NCBI RefSeq assembly: GCF_039542385.1
Contig: NZ_BAABIA010000008.1
Coordinates: forward strand, 62,001-126,000
Origin: Prosthecobacter algae
Lineage (GTDB): Bacteria; Verrucomicrobiota; Verrucomicrobiia; Verrucomicrobiales; Verrucomicrobiaceae
Length of the DNA: 64,000 nt
Direction of reading: 5' to 3'
The translations under genes and the position numbers were made by a program. This document shows, piece by piece, positions 43,687-52,445 of this stretch. The number at the start of each line of letters is the position of its first letter. Within the stretch, counting starts at the first letter, position 1. Below the pieces are notes generated by a model that saw nothing but the letters and a program-made list of their open reading frames with translations, had not been told where the DNA came from and did no database searches.

Positions 43687-45129
43687 ATGTCTCATCACGC
43701 CCCCAATCTCGAACATCACTTCCTCACACGCAGGCAGCTCCTCGGTCGTCTTGGCATGGGCCTGGGGTCCATGGCCTTGGGAGATCTCATGGGCGCTGGC
43801 AAGGCCCAGGCCGCACTGAATGCCACTAACCCCTTCGGTGTGCGCCAGCCGCACTTCGAGCCAACCGCGAAGCGGGTGATCCACTTCTTCATGAATGGCG
43901 GCCCTTCGCAGGTGGATACGTTCGATCCTAAGCCCATGCTGGATAAGTATGATGGCAAGGCCCTGCCGAACATGTCGCTCAAGACCGAGCGCCCGACGGG
44001 TGCGGGCCTGAAGTCCCCCTTCAAGTTTCAAAAGTATGGCCAGTGCGGCCTGGAAGTCAGTGATATCTTCTCCCGGACGGCTCAGTTTGCAGATGACCTC
44101 TGCGTCATCCGCTCCATGCAGGCCGACGTGCCTAACCATGAGCCTTCCCTGGGCCTCATGAACACCGGCGATGGCCGCCTGCACCGCCCCAGCTTCGGCT
44201 CTTGGGTGACGTATGGTCTAGGCTCTGAAAATGAAAACCTGCCCGGCTACATCTCCATGTGCCCGAAAGGCATGCCCACGCGTCGTACCAAAAACTGGCA
44301 GTCCGCCTTCCTCCCCAGCATTTACCAAGGCACCTACATCAATACCGAGAACACGGATGTGGATAAGCTGGTCGAGTTCATCAAGAACACTTCCCTCGAC
44401 ATGAAGCAGCAGCGTCGCCAGTTGGACCTGCTTTATGAGATGAATCACAATCACCTCATCCAGCGTGACAAAGATCAGCAGCTTGATGCCCGCATCCAGA
44501 GCTACGAACTCGCCTATCGCATGCAGATGGAGGCGACCGATGCCTTCGACATCAGCAAGGAGCCTGAGCACATCCGCAAGGCCTATGGTGAAAATGATTT
44601 TGGTCGCCAAACCCTCATCGCCCGCCGCCTCCTGGAACGTGGCGTGCGTTTCATCCAGCTCTGGACAGGAGCAGGCCAGCCCTGGGATAGCCATGACGAA
44701 ATCCTCGATCACGCCCGCCTGGCCAAAGATGTGGATGGAGCCATCGCCGCCTTCATGGCCGACATGAAGCAGCGCGGCCTCTTTGACGACACACTCATGA
44801 TCTGGGGCGGTGAATTTGGCCGCACACCTGCCGTGGAGCTGCCTACTCCAGGCTCAAACGCTGGCAAACAGCGCGGTCGCGACCACAACCATTACGGCTT
44901 CACCAACTGGCTGGCTGGTGGTGGTGTCAAAGGTGGTTATACCCATGGCGCAACGGACGAATTCGGCTTTGCTGCGGTGGAAAAACCTGTTCACGTGCAT
45001 GAACTGCACGCCACCCTGCTACGCACGCTTGGGTTTGATCACTCCAAGTTCACCTTCAAGTATGCAGGCCTCGACTTCCGTCTCACGGGTGTCGAAGACT
45101 GCAAAATCGTACCGGAATTGCTCGCCTGA
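43687..45129 (+). CDS. DUF1501 Tat-exported protein, partner of the PSD1 gene
   Basis: The product has 480 residues. A twin-arginine motif (TRRQLLGRLGMGLGSMALG) starts near residue 15. The DUF1501 body has HFFMNGGPSQVDTFDPKP, ERGVRFIQLWTGAGQPWDSH and [16 protein letters not shown], ending in FTFKYAGLDFRLTGVED. The gene normally follows a PSD1 gene directly. Here the toxin-antitoxin pair lies between them, with only 24 bases from the toxin stop to this start. Function within the family is unknown. Confidence 0.92.
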   Translation: MSHHAPNLEHHFLTRRQLLGRLGMGLGSMALGDLMGAGKAQAALNATNPFGVRQPHFEPTAKRVIHFFMNGGPSQVDTFDPKPMLDKYDGKALPNMSLKTERPTGAGLKSPFKFQKYGQCGLEVSDIFSRTAQFADDLCVIRSMQADVPNHEPSLGLMNTGDGRLHRPSFGSWVTYGLGSENENLPGYISMCPKGMPTRRTKNWQSAFLPSIYQGTYINTENTDVDKLVEFIKNTSLDMKQQRRQLDLLYEMNHNHLIQRDKDQQLDARIQSYELAYRMQMEATDAFDISKEPEHIRKAYGENDFGRQTLIARRLLERGVRFIQLWTGAGQPWDSHDEILDHARLAKDVDGAIAAFMADMKQRGLFDDTLMIWGGEFGRTPAVELPTPGSNAGKQRGRDHNHYGFTNWLAGGGVKGGYTHGATDEFGFAAVEKPVHVHELHATLLRTLGFDHSKFTFKYAGLDFRLTGVEDCKIVPELLA

Positions 45130-45156
45130 GATTCAGATCTCCGCCAGTGATGAGGT

Positions 45157-45597
45157 ATGAGTGAACCCCTCCATGCTGAAGCCGAAGTGGCCGCCCTGCG
45201 GCACGAAGTGAATGAGTTGCGCCATGTGGTCAAACTCATGTGGACTCTCCTGGTCCTCTTCCTCGGCTACATCAGCTTCCGAGCCTGCACTTCCATCTAC
45301 CAGTTTGAAATCATCTTTGAAAACATGCTGGGAGACAAAAATAAACTCCCAGACCTAACCAAAAACTTGATCAAATGGAGTCGCGCTGGCGATGGGCTAG
45401 CTGCCCCAGGCTCGGTGCTTCTATTGGTGGGTTTGAGCCTCATCGTCCCCTGGTCACTGAAAAGTATTCGCGCCTCCGTTTGGCTGTCCTTCATCTGCGC
45501 TGGTTTGCTGGTGATTCACACCGCCCTCTGCTGGGCAGGCACTTTTGCTCCGCTCATCACCGTCATCAAAGGCCTATCGGGCGGCAGTGATTTTTGA
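45157..45597 (+). CDS. small three-helix membrane protein, function unknown
   Basis: The product has 146 residues. Transmembrane helices lie at about 30-48 (WTLLVLFLGYISFRAC), 88-105 (GSVLLLVGLSLIVPWSL) and 112-135 (LSFICAGLLVIHTALCWAG). The loop between the first two is a hydrophilic segment of about 40 residues. No family is recognised. It stands 28 bases after DUF1501 and could share its transcript. It ends 1 base before the stop codon of the convergent thioredoxin gene. Confidence 0.75.
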   Translation: MSEPLHAEAEVAALRHEVNELRHVVKLMWTLLVLFLGYISFRACTSIYQFEIIFENMLGDKNKLPDLTKNLIKWSRAGDGLAAPGSVLLLVGLSLIVPWSLKSIRASVWLSFICAGLLVIHTALCWAGTFAPLITVIKGLSGGSDF

Positions 45598-45598
45598 T

Positions 45599-45994
45599 TT
45601 AGAGCCCCAGCATTTGCAGCATCTTGGCTTTGGAAATCGCCCCCGACTCACGCGCCACTTCACGGCCATCCTTGAAAGCAATGAAAGTGGGAATGCTGCG
45701 GATGCCGTGACTGGCGGCCAGGTCACTTTCCGCGTCCACATCGAGCCGTACCACCTTCGCACGGCCCGCCACTTCGCGGGACAAATCCTCCACCACCGGG
45801 CCCACGCTGCGACAGGGGCCACACCAGTCCGCATAAAACTCCACCAGCACAGGCATCGTGGCGTTTTTCACCTCAGGAAGGGTGGAGTATGCTGTTCCCT
45901 GGGAACTCAGTGGCTCTGCCATGTCCAGGACGATCCAGGCACACCAAGCGATGGCAGCCCCTGCGATCCAAAGTCCGATGTTGGATGACTTCAT
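45599..45994 (-). CDS. membrane-anchored thioredoxin
   Basis: The product has 131 residues from the ATG at 45994. An N-terminal transmembrane helix (about 5-22) is followed by a thioredoxin fold with the classical active site FYADWCGPCRSVGP and the cis-Pro segment SIPTFIAFKDG. It would face the periplasm or, if inverted, the cytoplasm, and the direction cannot be settled from sequence. The frame is open upstream into the PFK gene but the helix start marks the likely initiation. It ends 1 base from the convergent membrane-protein gene. Confidence 0.92.
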   Translation of the reverse strand: MKSSNIGLWIAGAAIAWCAWIVLDMAEPLSSQGTAYSTLPEVKNATMPVLVEFYADWCGPCRSVGPVVEDLSREVAGRAKVVRLDVDAESDLAASHGIRSIPTFIAFKDGREVARESGAISKAKMLQMLGL

Positions 45995-46044
45995 CAGAAA
46001 GTGTCCGGCATGTTTCTCAGATGCCAATGATTTTTCGCGAGCAG

Positions 46045-47334
46045 TCAGCTCATCATCGCAGGCTGGCCAGTGCTTTCTAACACGGCGTGCCACAGCTCAC
46101 TGTGAGGATCTACCTTGCGGCGGCCATGAGTCACCATGTCTAGCGGCAGATGCACAAAGGCATTGTGCCAGCGCCCAACCAGCATTGAGGTTTTGCCCGC
46201 CATTGCCGCATGAACAGCCGATTGCGCCAAGCGTGAGCAATAGACATTGTCCTGCGGATTCGCCGGCACGCTGCGGACGATGTAACTGGGGTCGATGTAC
46301 TTCAGATTCACTTCCGTGCGCCGGTCCTTGAAGAACGCATTGATCTGATCCTTGAGATACAAACCAATGTCTCCATAGCGTTTGTTGCCGCTCGCATCGG
46401 TGGCCCCATCTCCCTGGAAGAGTTCCTGCCCCGCCCCTTCCGCCACCACGATGACCGCGCTGCCCCGTTTCGCCACGCGATAGCGCAAGGCCTCAAGCAG
46501 TCCAGAGGTCCCCTCCATGGTAAAGCTCACTTCGGGAATCAGTACAAAGTCCACATTGCTGCCCGCCAGGGCCGCATAACAAGCAATGAAACCACTGTCG
46601 CGCCCCATCAGCTTCAGCAAGCCAATGCCATTGACTGCGCCACAGGCCTCGGTGTAGGCACATTTGACGGCATTCACCGCCTCGGCAAAAGCAGTCTCGA
46701 AACCAAAGCTCTTGTCCAGGTACATGATGTCGTTATCAATGGTCTTGGGGATGCCCACGATGGCCTTTCGCAGACCGCGCCGGGCGATCTCCTTGGCAAT
46801 CTCTGAAGCCCCCCGCAAGGTGCCATCTCCACCGATGACAAAGAGGATGTCCACGGACATATCCTCCAGCGTGTCCACCATGTCGCCGATCGGCTGCTGG
46901 CCGCGCGAACTGCCCAGAATCGTGCCGCCAAAGTTATGGATCTGGGCCACCGATTCGGGTCTCAGCATGATGGGCGTGTGGCCATAGCGCTGCACCAGTC
47001 CTTCGTAACCATAACGGAAACCATAGACCCGGTTGATGCCATACTGCCGGTAGCACTGGTTCACAATGCCACGGATGATGTCATTGAGCCCTGGGCACAG
47101 GCCGCCACACGTGACAATGCCCACGGTCGTGCGCGGAGGATCAAAGAAAATCTGCTCACGCGGCCCTGCTTCCTCAAAGCTCAGCGCGCTGTTCGGTTGC
47201 TGCAGACCCTGCACCGTATTGGTGTAGAGGATGCGGTCAGCCTCGGTCTTATAGGGCACCTGAACACTGCCGATCTGATGCAGCGGCGAGTGAAACTGGC
47301 AGGGACCAAGAGAGGAAATGTCAACATTCAGCAT
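46045..47334 (-). CDS. 6-phosphofructokinase, plant/trypanosome type
   Basis: The product has 429 residues, longer than the bacterial 320-residue enzyme. It has GGLCPGLND, IGGDGTLRG, VGIPKTIDND and a GRDSGFIA fructose-6-phosphate site. The GGDGT glycine points to ATP as donor rather than pyrophosphate, whose enzymes have Asp there, while PKTIDND carries the lysine usual in the long eukaryote-like and PPi-type branch. A mixed signature of this sort is found in the plant-type ATP-dependent group. The enzyme commits sugar to glycolysis. It lies 50 bases upstream of the thioredoxin gene in the same direction. Confidence 0.9.
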   Translation of the reverse strand: MLNVDISSLGPCQFHSPLHQIGSVQVPYKTEADRILYTNTVQGLQQPNSALSFEEAGPREQIFFDPPRTTVGIVTCGGLCPGLNDIIRGIVNQCYRQYGINRVYGFRYGYEGLVQRYGHTPIMLRPESVAQIHNFGGTILGSSRGQQPIGDMVDTLEDMSVDILFVIGGDGTLRGASEIAKEIARRGLRKAIVGIPKTIDNDIMYLDKSFGFETAFAEAVNAVKCAYTEACGAVNGIGLLKLMGRDSGFIACYAALAGSNVDFVLIPEVSFTMEGTSGLLEALRYRVAKRGSAVIVVAEGAGQELFQGDGATDASGNKRYGDIGLYLKDQINAFFKDRRTEVNLKYIDPSYIVRSVPANPQDNVYCSRLAQSAVHAAMAGKTSMLVGRWHNAFVHLPLDMVTHGRRKVDPHSELWHAVLESTGQPAMMS

Positions 47335-47412
47335 GGGCAGTCAATAGAGAGCACATCGGGTGCCATGCACAGGACGTGATGGCTTTTTTGTGCAACGTTA
47401 GGGTCACGGGTT

Positions 47413-49110
47413 TTAGGCGGTCACACCCAGGTCACTCATCAGTTGACCAATGAAGATGGCCCGCTCCTCCTCCGTCATGGTACCAGCACGCCAGCACAGC
47501 GTCAGCACCAGGCGACCGTTTTTCTCATTCGTGAAGACCCCCGTTCCTGGAGGATCCGAAAAGCTGGGCACGTGATAGGCATTCGTCACCTGCGCCCCGC
47601 CAAAGTGAGTCAACTCAGGCGCAAAGACACCCGTATTCGAATGGTAGAAGGAGCTGAATTTACCCTTCATGTGCCAGTTGATGAAGTGCATGTGCAGGCT
47701 GGGCGGCATGGGCCTCATCATCCACATCAGATCGCGAAAGGCATCGCCGATCTTTTCCTTGATGAACCGCGTGTGCTGCTTGTGCAGAGACTGCGCCGCC
47801 GCATCCAGCGTGGTCAGATCCTCCGCCACCAGATTGCAGAAAAACATCGTCAGGTGATTTTGGAAAAGCGGGCCCCGGGTACCCTTCCGCCGCACCTGGA
47901 TAGGCACACAGCACATCAGCGACTCCGGCTTCTGCCCGCGATGGGCAAACACCCGCTGGTGCGCCCGCATCGCACAGGCCAAATGAAACGGCATGTTGAT
48001 CAGCGGCCCCGAAACCTCCGCACTGCGGCGCGCTGCCTCTGCACTCTGCTCCTCCGTCAAGGTGATGACCTGGAAGTGCGCCCGCCCTGCTGAGAGCTTG
48101 GCCGAGCCGAGTGCCTCAAAAGACTTACTCATCACCGTATCAAAAAAAGCTGGCATCACCTTCGCCGTCTTCCAGCGTTCCCCCCAGCCCCGCTGGTCCT
48201 TCAGATCAGTGAGGTCAAACCCAGGCACCGGCTCACTTTTCCCGCCTAACAAACGATTGATTTCCAGCAGGAAAAACTCCGCACCGATGCCGTCCATGAT
48301 GAGATGGCTCCAGGAGAAAACAAAGACGCAGGAGCCATCGGCTTTTTCCACCAAGTCAAAGCGCACATTGATCCACCCATCTTCATACTGCGGCAGGGAG
48401 GTATTGATGATGTCATCCAGCTTCGTTTGCAGATCGGCAAACTTCTGCGCGCCATGCGACAGCAGCGTCCCTGTCGATTTTTCGTCGGACCATAATTGCA
48501 ATTCCAGGGGCCGCGGATTCGTCGCAGGCACCCAGAGAGGCAGCGAGAAGAAGCTCGGCTTCTTGAGCTGCGCCGTCAGGATGGGAAAGGCAAAGTAATT
48601 CTGCAACCGCACCAGCAGCTCCTTCAGTGCCACCACATCGGGCGCACGATCCAGCTCGATGAAGGAGCGGGCGATGTGCCCACCCTGCCCGGCCTGGCGC
48701 AGCATTTCATCAAACGCATGCGTGAAGAAATCACAGTCACGCAGCGGCAACCGATCAAATTTTTCTTCCGGCACTGGTGGGGCCTTGGGCACGATGACCA
48801 CAGGCTCGGGCGGGGGCGCGGGTGCAGGCTCCTCCGCACCGCCTTGGGTGATGGCATAACCTTGCTCCACCAACAGCGCGGCGATGGTTTGCGCCGTTTT
48901 AAAATTGGCCCGTGAGACGCTGCCCACTGGAATGGCCACGCCGTAGTGCTCCTCTAGAAGCAGCAGCAACTGCATGATGGCCATCGAGTCCAAACCGGCC
49001 TCAAAGAGGTCAGAACTGACGCCGAAACCAGGCGGTGTTTGGAGGACTTCGTCACGGACGAGATCGAGCACACGCAGCTCGAGTTGGGACAGGGTGGGGG
49101 CGTCAGGCAT
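47413..49110 (-). CDS. acyl-carrier-protein/condensation-domain fusion protein
   Basis: The product has 565 residues from the ATG at 49110. Residues about 5-85 are a phosphopantetheine-binding domain with the attachment serine in AGLDSMAIMQL. A Pro/Glu linker follows. Residues about 130-560 form a CoA-dependent acyltransferase fold with the HxxxDG motif in HLIMDGIG, as in NRPS condensation and wax-ester-type acyltransferases. No adenylation or ketosynthase gene is nearby. It could esterify a carrier-bound acyl group, but the substrate is unknown. Confidence 0.85.
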   Translation of the reverse strand: MPDAPTLSQLELRVLDLVRDEVLQTPPGFGVSSDLFEAGLDSMAIMQLLLLLEEHYGVAIPVGSVSRANFKTAQTIAALLVEQGYAITQGGAEEPAPAPPPEPVVIVPKAPPVPEEKFDRLPLRDCDFFTHAFDEMLRQAGQGGHIARSFIELDRAPDVVALKELLVRLQNYFAFPILTAQLKKPSFFSLPLWVPATNPRPLELQLWSDEKSTGTLLSHGAQKFADLQTKLDDIINTSLPQYEDGWINVRFDLVEKADGSCVFVFSWSHLIMDGIGAEFFLLEINRLLGGKSEPVPGFDLTDLKDQRGWGERWKTAKVMPAFFDTVMSKSFEALGSAKLSAGRAHFQVITLTEEQSAEAARRSAEVSGPLINMPFHLACAMRAHQRVFAHRGQKPESLMCCVPIQVRRKGTRGPLFQNHLTMFFCNLVAEDLTTLDAAAQSLHKQHTRFIKEKIGDAFRDLMWMMRPMPPSLHMHFINWHMKGKFSSFYHSNTGVFAPELTHFGGAQVTNAYHVPSFSDPPGTGVFTNEKNGRLVLTLCWRAGTMTEEERAIFIGQLMSDLGVTA

Positions 49111-49177
49111 TACGGGGGTAAGCCTGGAACGTACAAGCACCAGCCACAGGGTCAAGGGCAGGCACACGTATCCCCAC

Positions 49178-50218
49178 CTACTTCCCAGCCCGTACTTCGA
49201 TGTGTTTCACCCCCGCAGCCCTCTCATTCACCGCAAACTGCACGGAGAGGAACCTTTCGATGAGGGTCATGTTCGTCTGCACATGATTGCTCAGCGTCAG
49301 GGTGGTGAACTCTCCACCGCCCGCCAGCGCCAGCGGCAGCAGCAACTGATCAGCCAGATGCACGCCCACCGCTGCCTCAGAGGCTAGGTAATTTTTCAGC
49401 CCCTTCGCCGCTCCTGTAGCCACAGCTTCCGCCGACTTACCCATCTGCGCGATGCCCGTGCTGATCTCGCACACATTCGCAAACCGTGCGCCCAGCAGCA
49501 GCGCATTGCCAGGGCCCGCGCTGTCATTGGCATACCGCAGTTCCAGCCTTTCCTCCGGCCAATCCAGCACCTTTGCCGCTGTCGAAATTTCCCGCTGGGC
49601 GATGTCGCCATGCAGATGCGCATGCAGCACCCGGCCAAAGTACTCCTGCAATTCCCCACGCTCCAGCAGCTTCAGTCTCTTCCACTTTTTCACCGGGGCA
49701 ATCTTAGCCGTCAGCACCCCACCACCTGCTTGCATGAAACCATGGCGCTCCAGGACGACCTCAGCCTTCACCCCCATCCTTTGTAGCACTGGCAGGAAAC
49801 ACTCATCAATGAACTCAAACGGCGGTGCCATAGGATTGTGTGTCCCACCCTCAATCCTCAGCGTGCTCGCCCCTTCCGCATGCAGCAGGGCGGGCAGCAG
49901 CGTTTGCAGGACCAGCGTCGTACTCCCCCCGCGGCCGATGTTAAAGGCATAGTTCCCAGCACGGATTTCCCCCGGAGCAAAGACCAGCTCCACCGAGCCC
50001 AACTCCGCGCCATCCACCGCCGCGTTGCAGACCTCCGCCGCCGCCTTCACACACGTCAGGTGCTGGCGCATCAGCCCCGGCGTTGGCCGCTGGCCACGGA
50101 TGTTCGTCATCCGAAACGGCTGCCCAGTCACCATGGACAGCGACAGCGCCGAACGCAGCAACTGCCCGCCGCCAGATTCACCGGAGATTTGGAGGAGGGA
50201 GGAATTGGTTTTGGTCAT
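49178..50218 (-). CDS. rtcA: RNA 3'-terminal phosphate cyclase
   Basis: The product has 346 residues, normal for RtcA. It begins LLQISGESGGGQLLRSALSL and contains RPTPGLMRQHLTCVKA and an EGGTHNPMAPPFEFIDE core. The adenylylated histidine is in LSNHVQTNMTLIERFL near residue 310. The enzyme converts RNA 3'-phosphate to a 2',3'-cyclic phosphate using ATP. In other bacteria it is co-transcribed with rtcB. Here two genes of opposite direction separate them, leaving only 34 bases between the rtcA start and the first of these, with no obvious -24/-12 element ahead of rtcA. Confidence 0.96.
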   Translation of the reverse strand: MTKTNSSLLQISGESGGGQLLRSALSLSMVTGQPFRMTNIRGQRPTPGLMRQHLTCVKAAAEVCNAAVDGAELGSVELVFAPGEIRAGNYAFNIGRGGSTTLVLQTLLPALLHAEGASTLRIEGGTHNPMAPPFEFIDECFLPVLQRMGVKAEVVLERHGFMQAGGGVLTAKIAPVKKWKRLKLLERGELQEYFGRVLHAHLHGDIAQREISTAAKVLDWPEERLELRYANDSAGPGNALLLGARFANVCEISTGIAQMGKSAEAVATGAAKGLKNYLASEAAVGVHLADQLLLPLALAGGGEFTTLTLSNHVQTNMTLIERFLSVQFAVNERAAGVKHIEVRAGK

Positions 50219-50252
50219 TGCGAAAGAAAATGGACTCAGGTAGTTTCAGGGG

Positions 50253-50444
50253 ATGTTAGCCATACCTGCCAGCATTAATGAAAGGCGTGCCGCAGATCGC
50301 CAGCGAGTCGCTGAGTATTTAAAAAACCAGCGCCCTTTCACCGATGTGGAATGGGCAGCACAACTGCGGATTTTTGAGGCGGTGGGACGCGATACAGCTT
50401 CTTCCATGCCTTTTTGGAAACGCTGGTTTTCACGATGGAACTGA
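50253..50444 (+). CDS. small protein, function unknown, overlapping the next gene
   Basis: The product has 63 residues from an ATG just after CAGGGG, which may be a weak ribosome site. It is helical (NERRAADRQRVAEYLKNQ, VEWAAQLRIFEAVGRDT) and ends in a tryptophan-rich FWKRWFSRWN. No family is recognised. It lies between rtcA and rtcB on the opposite strand and overlaps the start of the kinase-like gene by 10 bases, so the two are probably translated together. Confidence 0.55.
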   Translation: MLAIPASINERRAADRQRVAEYLKNQRPFTDVEWAAQLRIFEAVGRDTASSMPFWKRWFSRWN

Positions 50445-50935
50445 AGCCTGCCCATCTTCCGAAGGGATTTGGCCAAACCCGAGGCTCTGAGCATGAAGTT
50501 TGGCTTTCGGACGACAAACTTCGCGTGATCAAGGCAACACACGCAGGCGAGTTCGGGCGTAAATTCGGTCCAGACCGCTTTGCAACATTGGGTGAGTATT
50601 TGGAGCGCATCCGCCTCCTAAACGAGGAATTCGCTGTCGGATGGCAAATCGAAGGCATTTGCGGCGAAGGCCGTTCGCAACGCATCATCACCTCTCAGCC
50701 TGCTTACCACGGCAAACCGCCGACGCTGACGGAAATCCGCCAGTTCATGCTGGAGCGTAGTTTTAAGTTACATAAGACTCGATTCGGTGATGCTTGGTTT
50801 CGAAAAGAAGATGGGCTGCTGATTTCCGACGCTGAGCCAAAAAACGCCGCTTTAACGACGAATGGGATCATGCCTTTTGATTTTCTCATAACACGTCCCG
50901 CACTGGAGTTGTTAAAGACCGCTCTGATCCAATGA
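50435..50935 (+). CDS. kinase-like protein, resembling polyvalent-protein kinase domains
   Basis: The product has 166 residues from the ATG at 50435. The second half is the informative part. QPAYHGKPPTLTEIRQFM, then LLISDAEPKNAALTTNGIMPFDFL mimics the D-x-x-P-x-N catalytic segment followed by a Gly and D-F element, as in small kinase-like domains of mobile polyvalent proteins. The N-terminal half would be a nucleotide-facing beta-sheet (VIKATHAGEFGRKF). No strong ATP-binding glycine loop is seen. Kinase activity is an inference. The gene is antisense to the rtcB-to-rtcA direction. Confidence 0.5.
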   Translation: MELKPAHLPKGFGQTRGSEHEVWLSDDKLRVIKATHAGEFGRKFGPDRFATLGEYLERIRLLNEEFAVGWQIEGICGEGRSQRIITSQPAYHGKPPTLTEIRQFMLERSFKLHKTRFGDAWFRKEDGLLISDAEPKNAALTTNGIMPFDFLITRPALELLKTALIQ

Positions 50936-50957
50936 AAAATAGAGGGTTCATACTCAC

Positions 50958-52445
50958 TCAATCATCCGCCTCTGCGGCATCCTTGATCACGAAGCGAGCC
51001 TTCAGCTTGCACACCTGCTGCGCAAGACCGGCGGACTCCACGCTGCGAAGGACCTCTTTAAAGTCCTTATAAGCGTTCGGCGCTTCATCGATCGGATACT
51101 GGCGCGAATTGAAGAGGATGTCGTTAGACTCGAAATCCGCATCCACGGCTTTCTGGTCCAGTACACGGGAGGCGTGTTTGCGCCCCATGCAGCGGCCTGC
51201 CCCGTGGTTCACGCTGTAGCAGCTCTTCACCGCCTCAGGTTTTGCCACCATCACCACCGAGCCATCGCGTGGATTTCCTGGCAGCAAGATCGGGTGACCG
51301 GTCGCAGCAAACGGCGTGTCCTTCAGCGCATAGTGGCCACCAGGAAACGCACGGGTCGCCCCCTTTCGATGCACCCAGGAGAGTTGGTTATCCACCACTT
51401 CCTGACGTGCGATATTGTGGCTGATGAAATACACCAGTTGTCCCTTGGTTCCTGGCAGCACTTCTTGGAAAGCCTCCAGCACCAGCGCATTGATGAGCAT
51501 GTGGTTCACCGTGGCGAAGTTCGCCCCCAGCGCCATGTCATCCAGATACGCATTGGCCTCCGGCGTCCCCAGCGGTGCATAGACAAGCTGCTTGTCACCC
51601 GCCGGTAAATCCAGGCCCCAGGTACGGAAGAAACCTTCCAGCGACTTGAACTGACGCTGCGCCAAAATGTTCCCAAACCCGCGCGATCCGCAGTGGCTGA
51701 GAAAGGCGACACGATCATCCTGAAGGCCAAAGACCTCCGCCGTCGCACGCATCGCCGGGTCTTCATCCAGTTGCACCACCTCACACTCACCGAAGTGGTT
51801 TCCACCTCCGTAAGAGCCGAGCTGCATCATCTTGTTTTCAAAGTTCGGGAAGGCATTGAAGGCACGCATCTTGTCCAGGCGCTCATGCAGGGTGGAGACG
51901 TTTCCGTCATGCCCATAGTGCGCACTGTCTTCGCAGCGCAGCGCCCACTCTGGAGGGATTCCCAGCGCCTCACACACGGCCTGGCTCGCACCCTCGGTGC
52001 AGGCCTGCACTCCGAGCGCCGCCGAGACAAGGCGGGACTTCTTCGCCTCACGCTGACCACGCCCCGGCCCCGTGGGGGTGCGGGCCACGATGGCCTCGAT
52101 GAGACGACGGCGAACCGTGCGATCCACGATCTCACTCGCTGGAATGTTCATCTGCAGAAGCGACATGGAGCACTTGATATCCACACCCACCGGGCCTGGA
52201 TAAATGTGCGTGGGCGAAGCCATCACGCAGCCCACTGGCGCTCCGTAACCGGCATGCGCATCCGGGTTTAAAACCAAGTCCGTCACCCCAGGGGCCGAAC
52301 GCGAGTTCAGCGCCTGTTCAATGCAGGTCTGGTCAAAGCCATTTCGGATCGCCTCCGTCCCGATCACCGTGATCGGTTTGCCCTTATTATTGCGGGCAGG
52401 AATAAAGGCTTCAGCTTCGTTGATGATTTGAAAAGGAGAGGTCAT
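50958..52445 (-). CDS. rtcB: RNA-splicing ligase RtcB
   Basis: The product has 495 residues. Metal and catalytic residues are visible: Cys in GVDIKCSMSLL, NHFGECEVV, SHCGSRGFGN, and NHGAGRCMGRKH, whose histidine forms the GMP intermediate. It joins 2',3'-cyclic phosphate or 3'-phosphate RNA ends to 5'-OH ends using GTP and manganese. Its start overlaps the stop of the HEPN-like gene (ATGA), so it belongs to the slipin-HEPN-rtcB unit under the sigma-54 promoter. It ends 22 bases from the oppositely oriented kinase-like gene. Confidence 0.97.
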   Translation of the reverse strand: MTSPFQIINEAEAFIPARNNKGKPITVIGTEAIRNGFDQTCIEQALNSRSAPGVTDLVLNPDAHAGYGAPVGCVMASPTHIYPGPVGVDIKCSMSLLQMNIPASEIVDRTVRRRLIEAIVARTPTGPGRGQREAKKSRLVSAALGVQACTEGASQAVCEALGIPPEWALRCEDSAHYGHDGNVSTLHERLDKMRAFNAFPNFENKMMQLGSYGGGNHFGECEVVQLDEDPAMRATAEVFGLQDDRVAFLSHCGSRGFGNILAQRQFKSLEGFFRTWGLDLPAGDKQLVYAPLGTPEANAYLDDMALGANFATVNHMLINALVLEAFQEVLPGTKGQLVYFISHNIARQEVVDNQLSWVHRKGATRAFPGGHYALKDTPFAATGHPILLPGNPRDGSVVMVAKPEAVKSCYSVNHGAGRCMGRKHASRVLDQKAVDADFESNDILFNSRQYPIDEAPNAYKDFKEVLRSVESAGLAQQVCKLKARFVIKDAAEADD

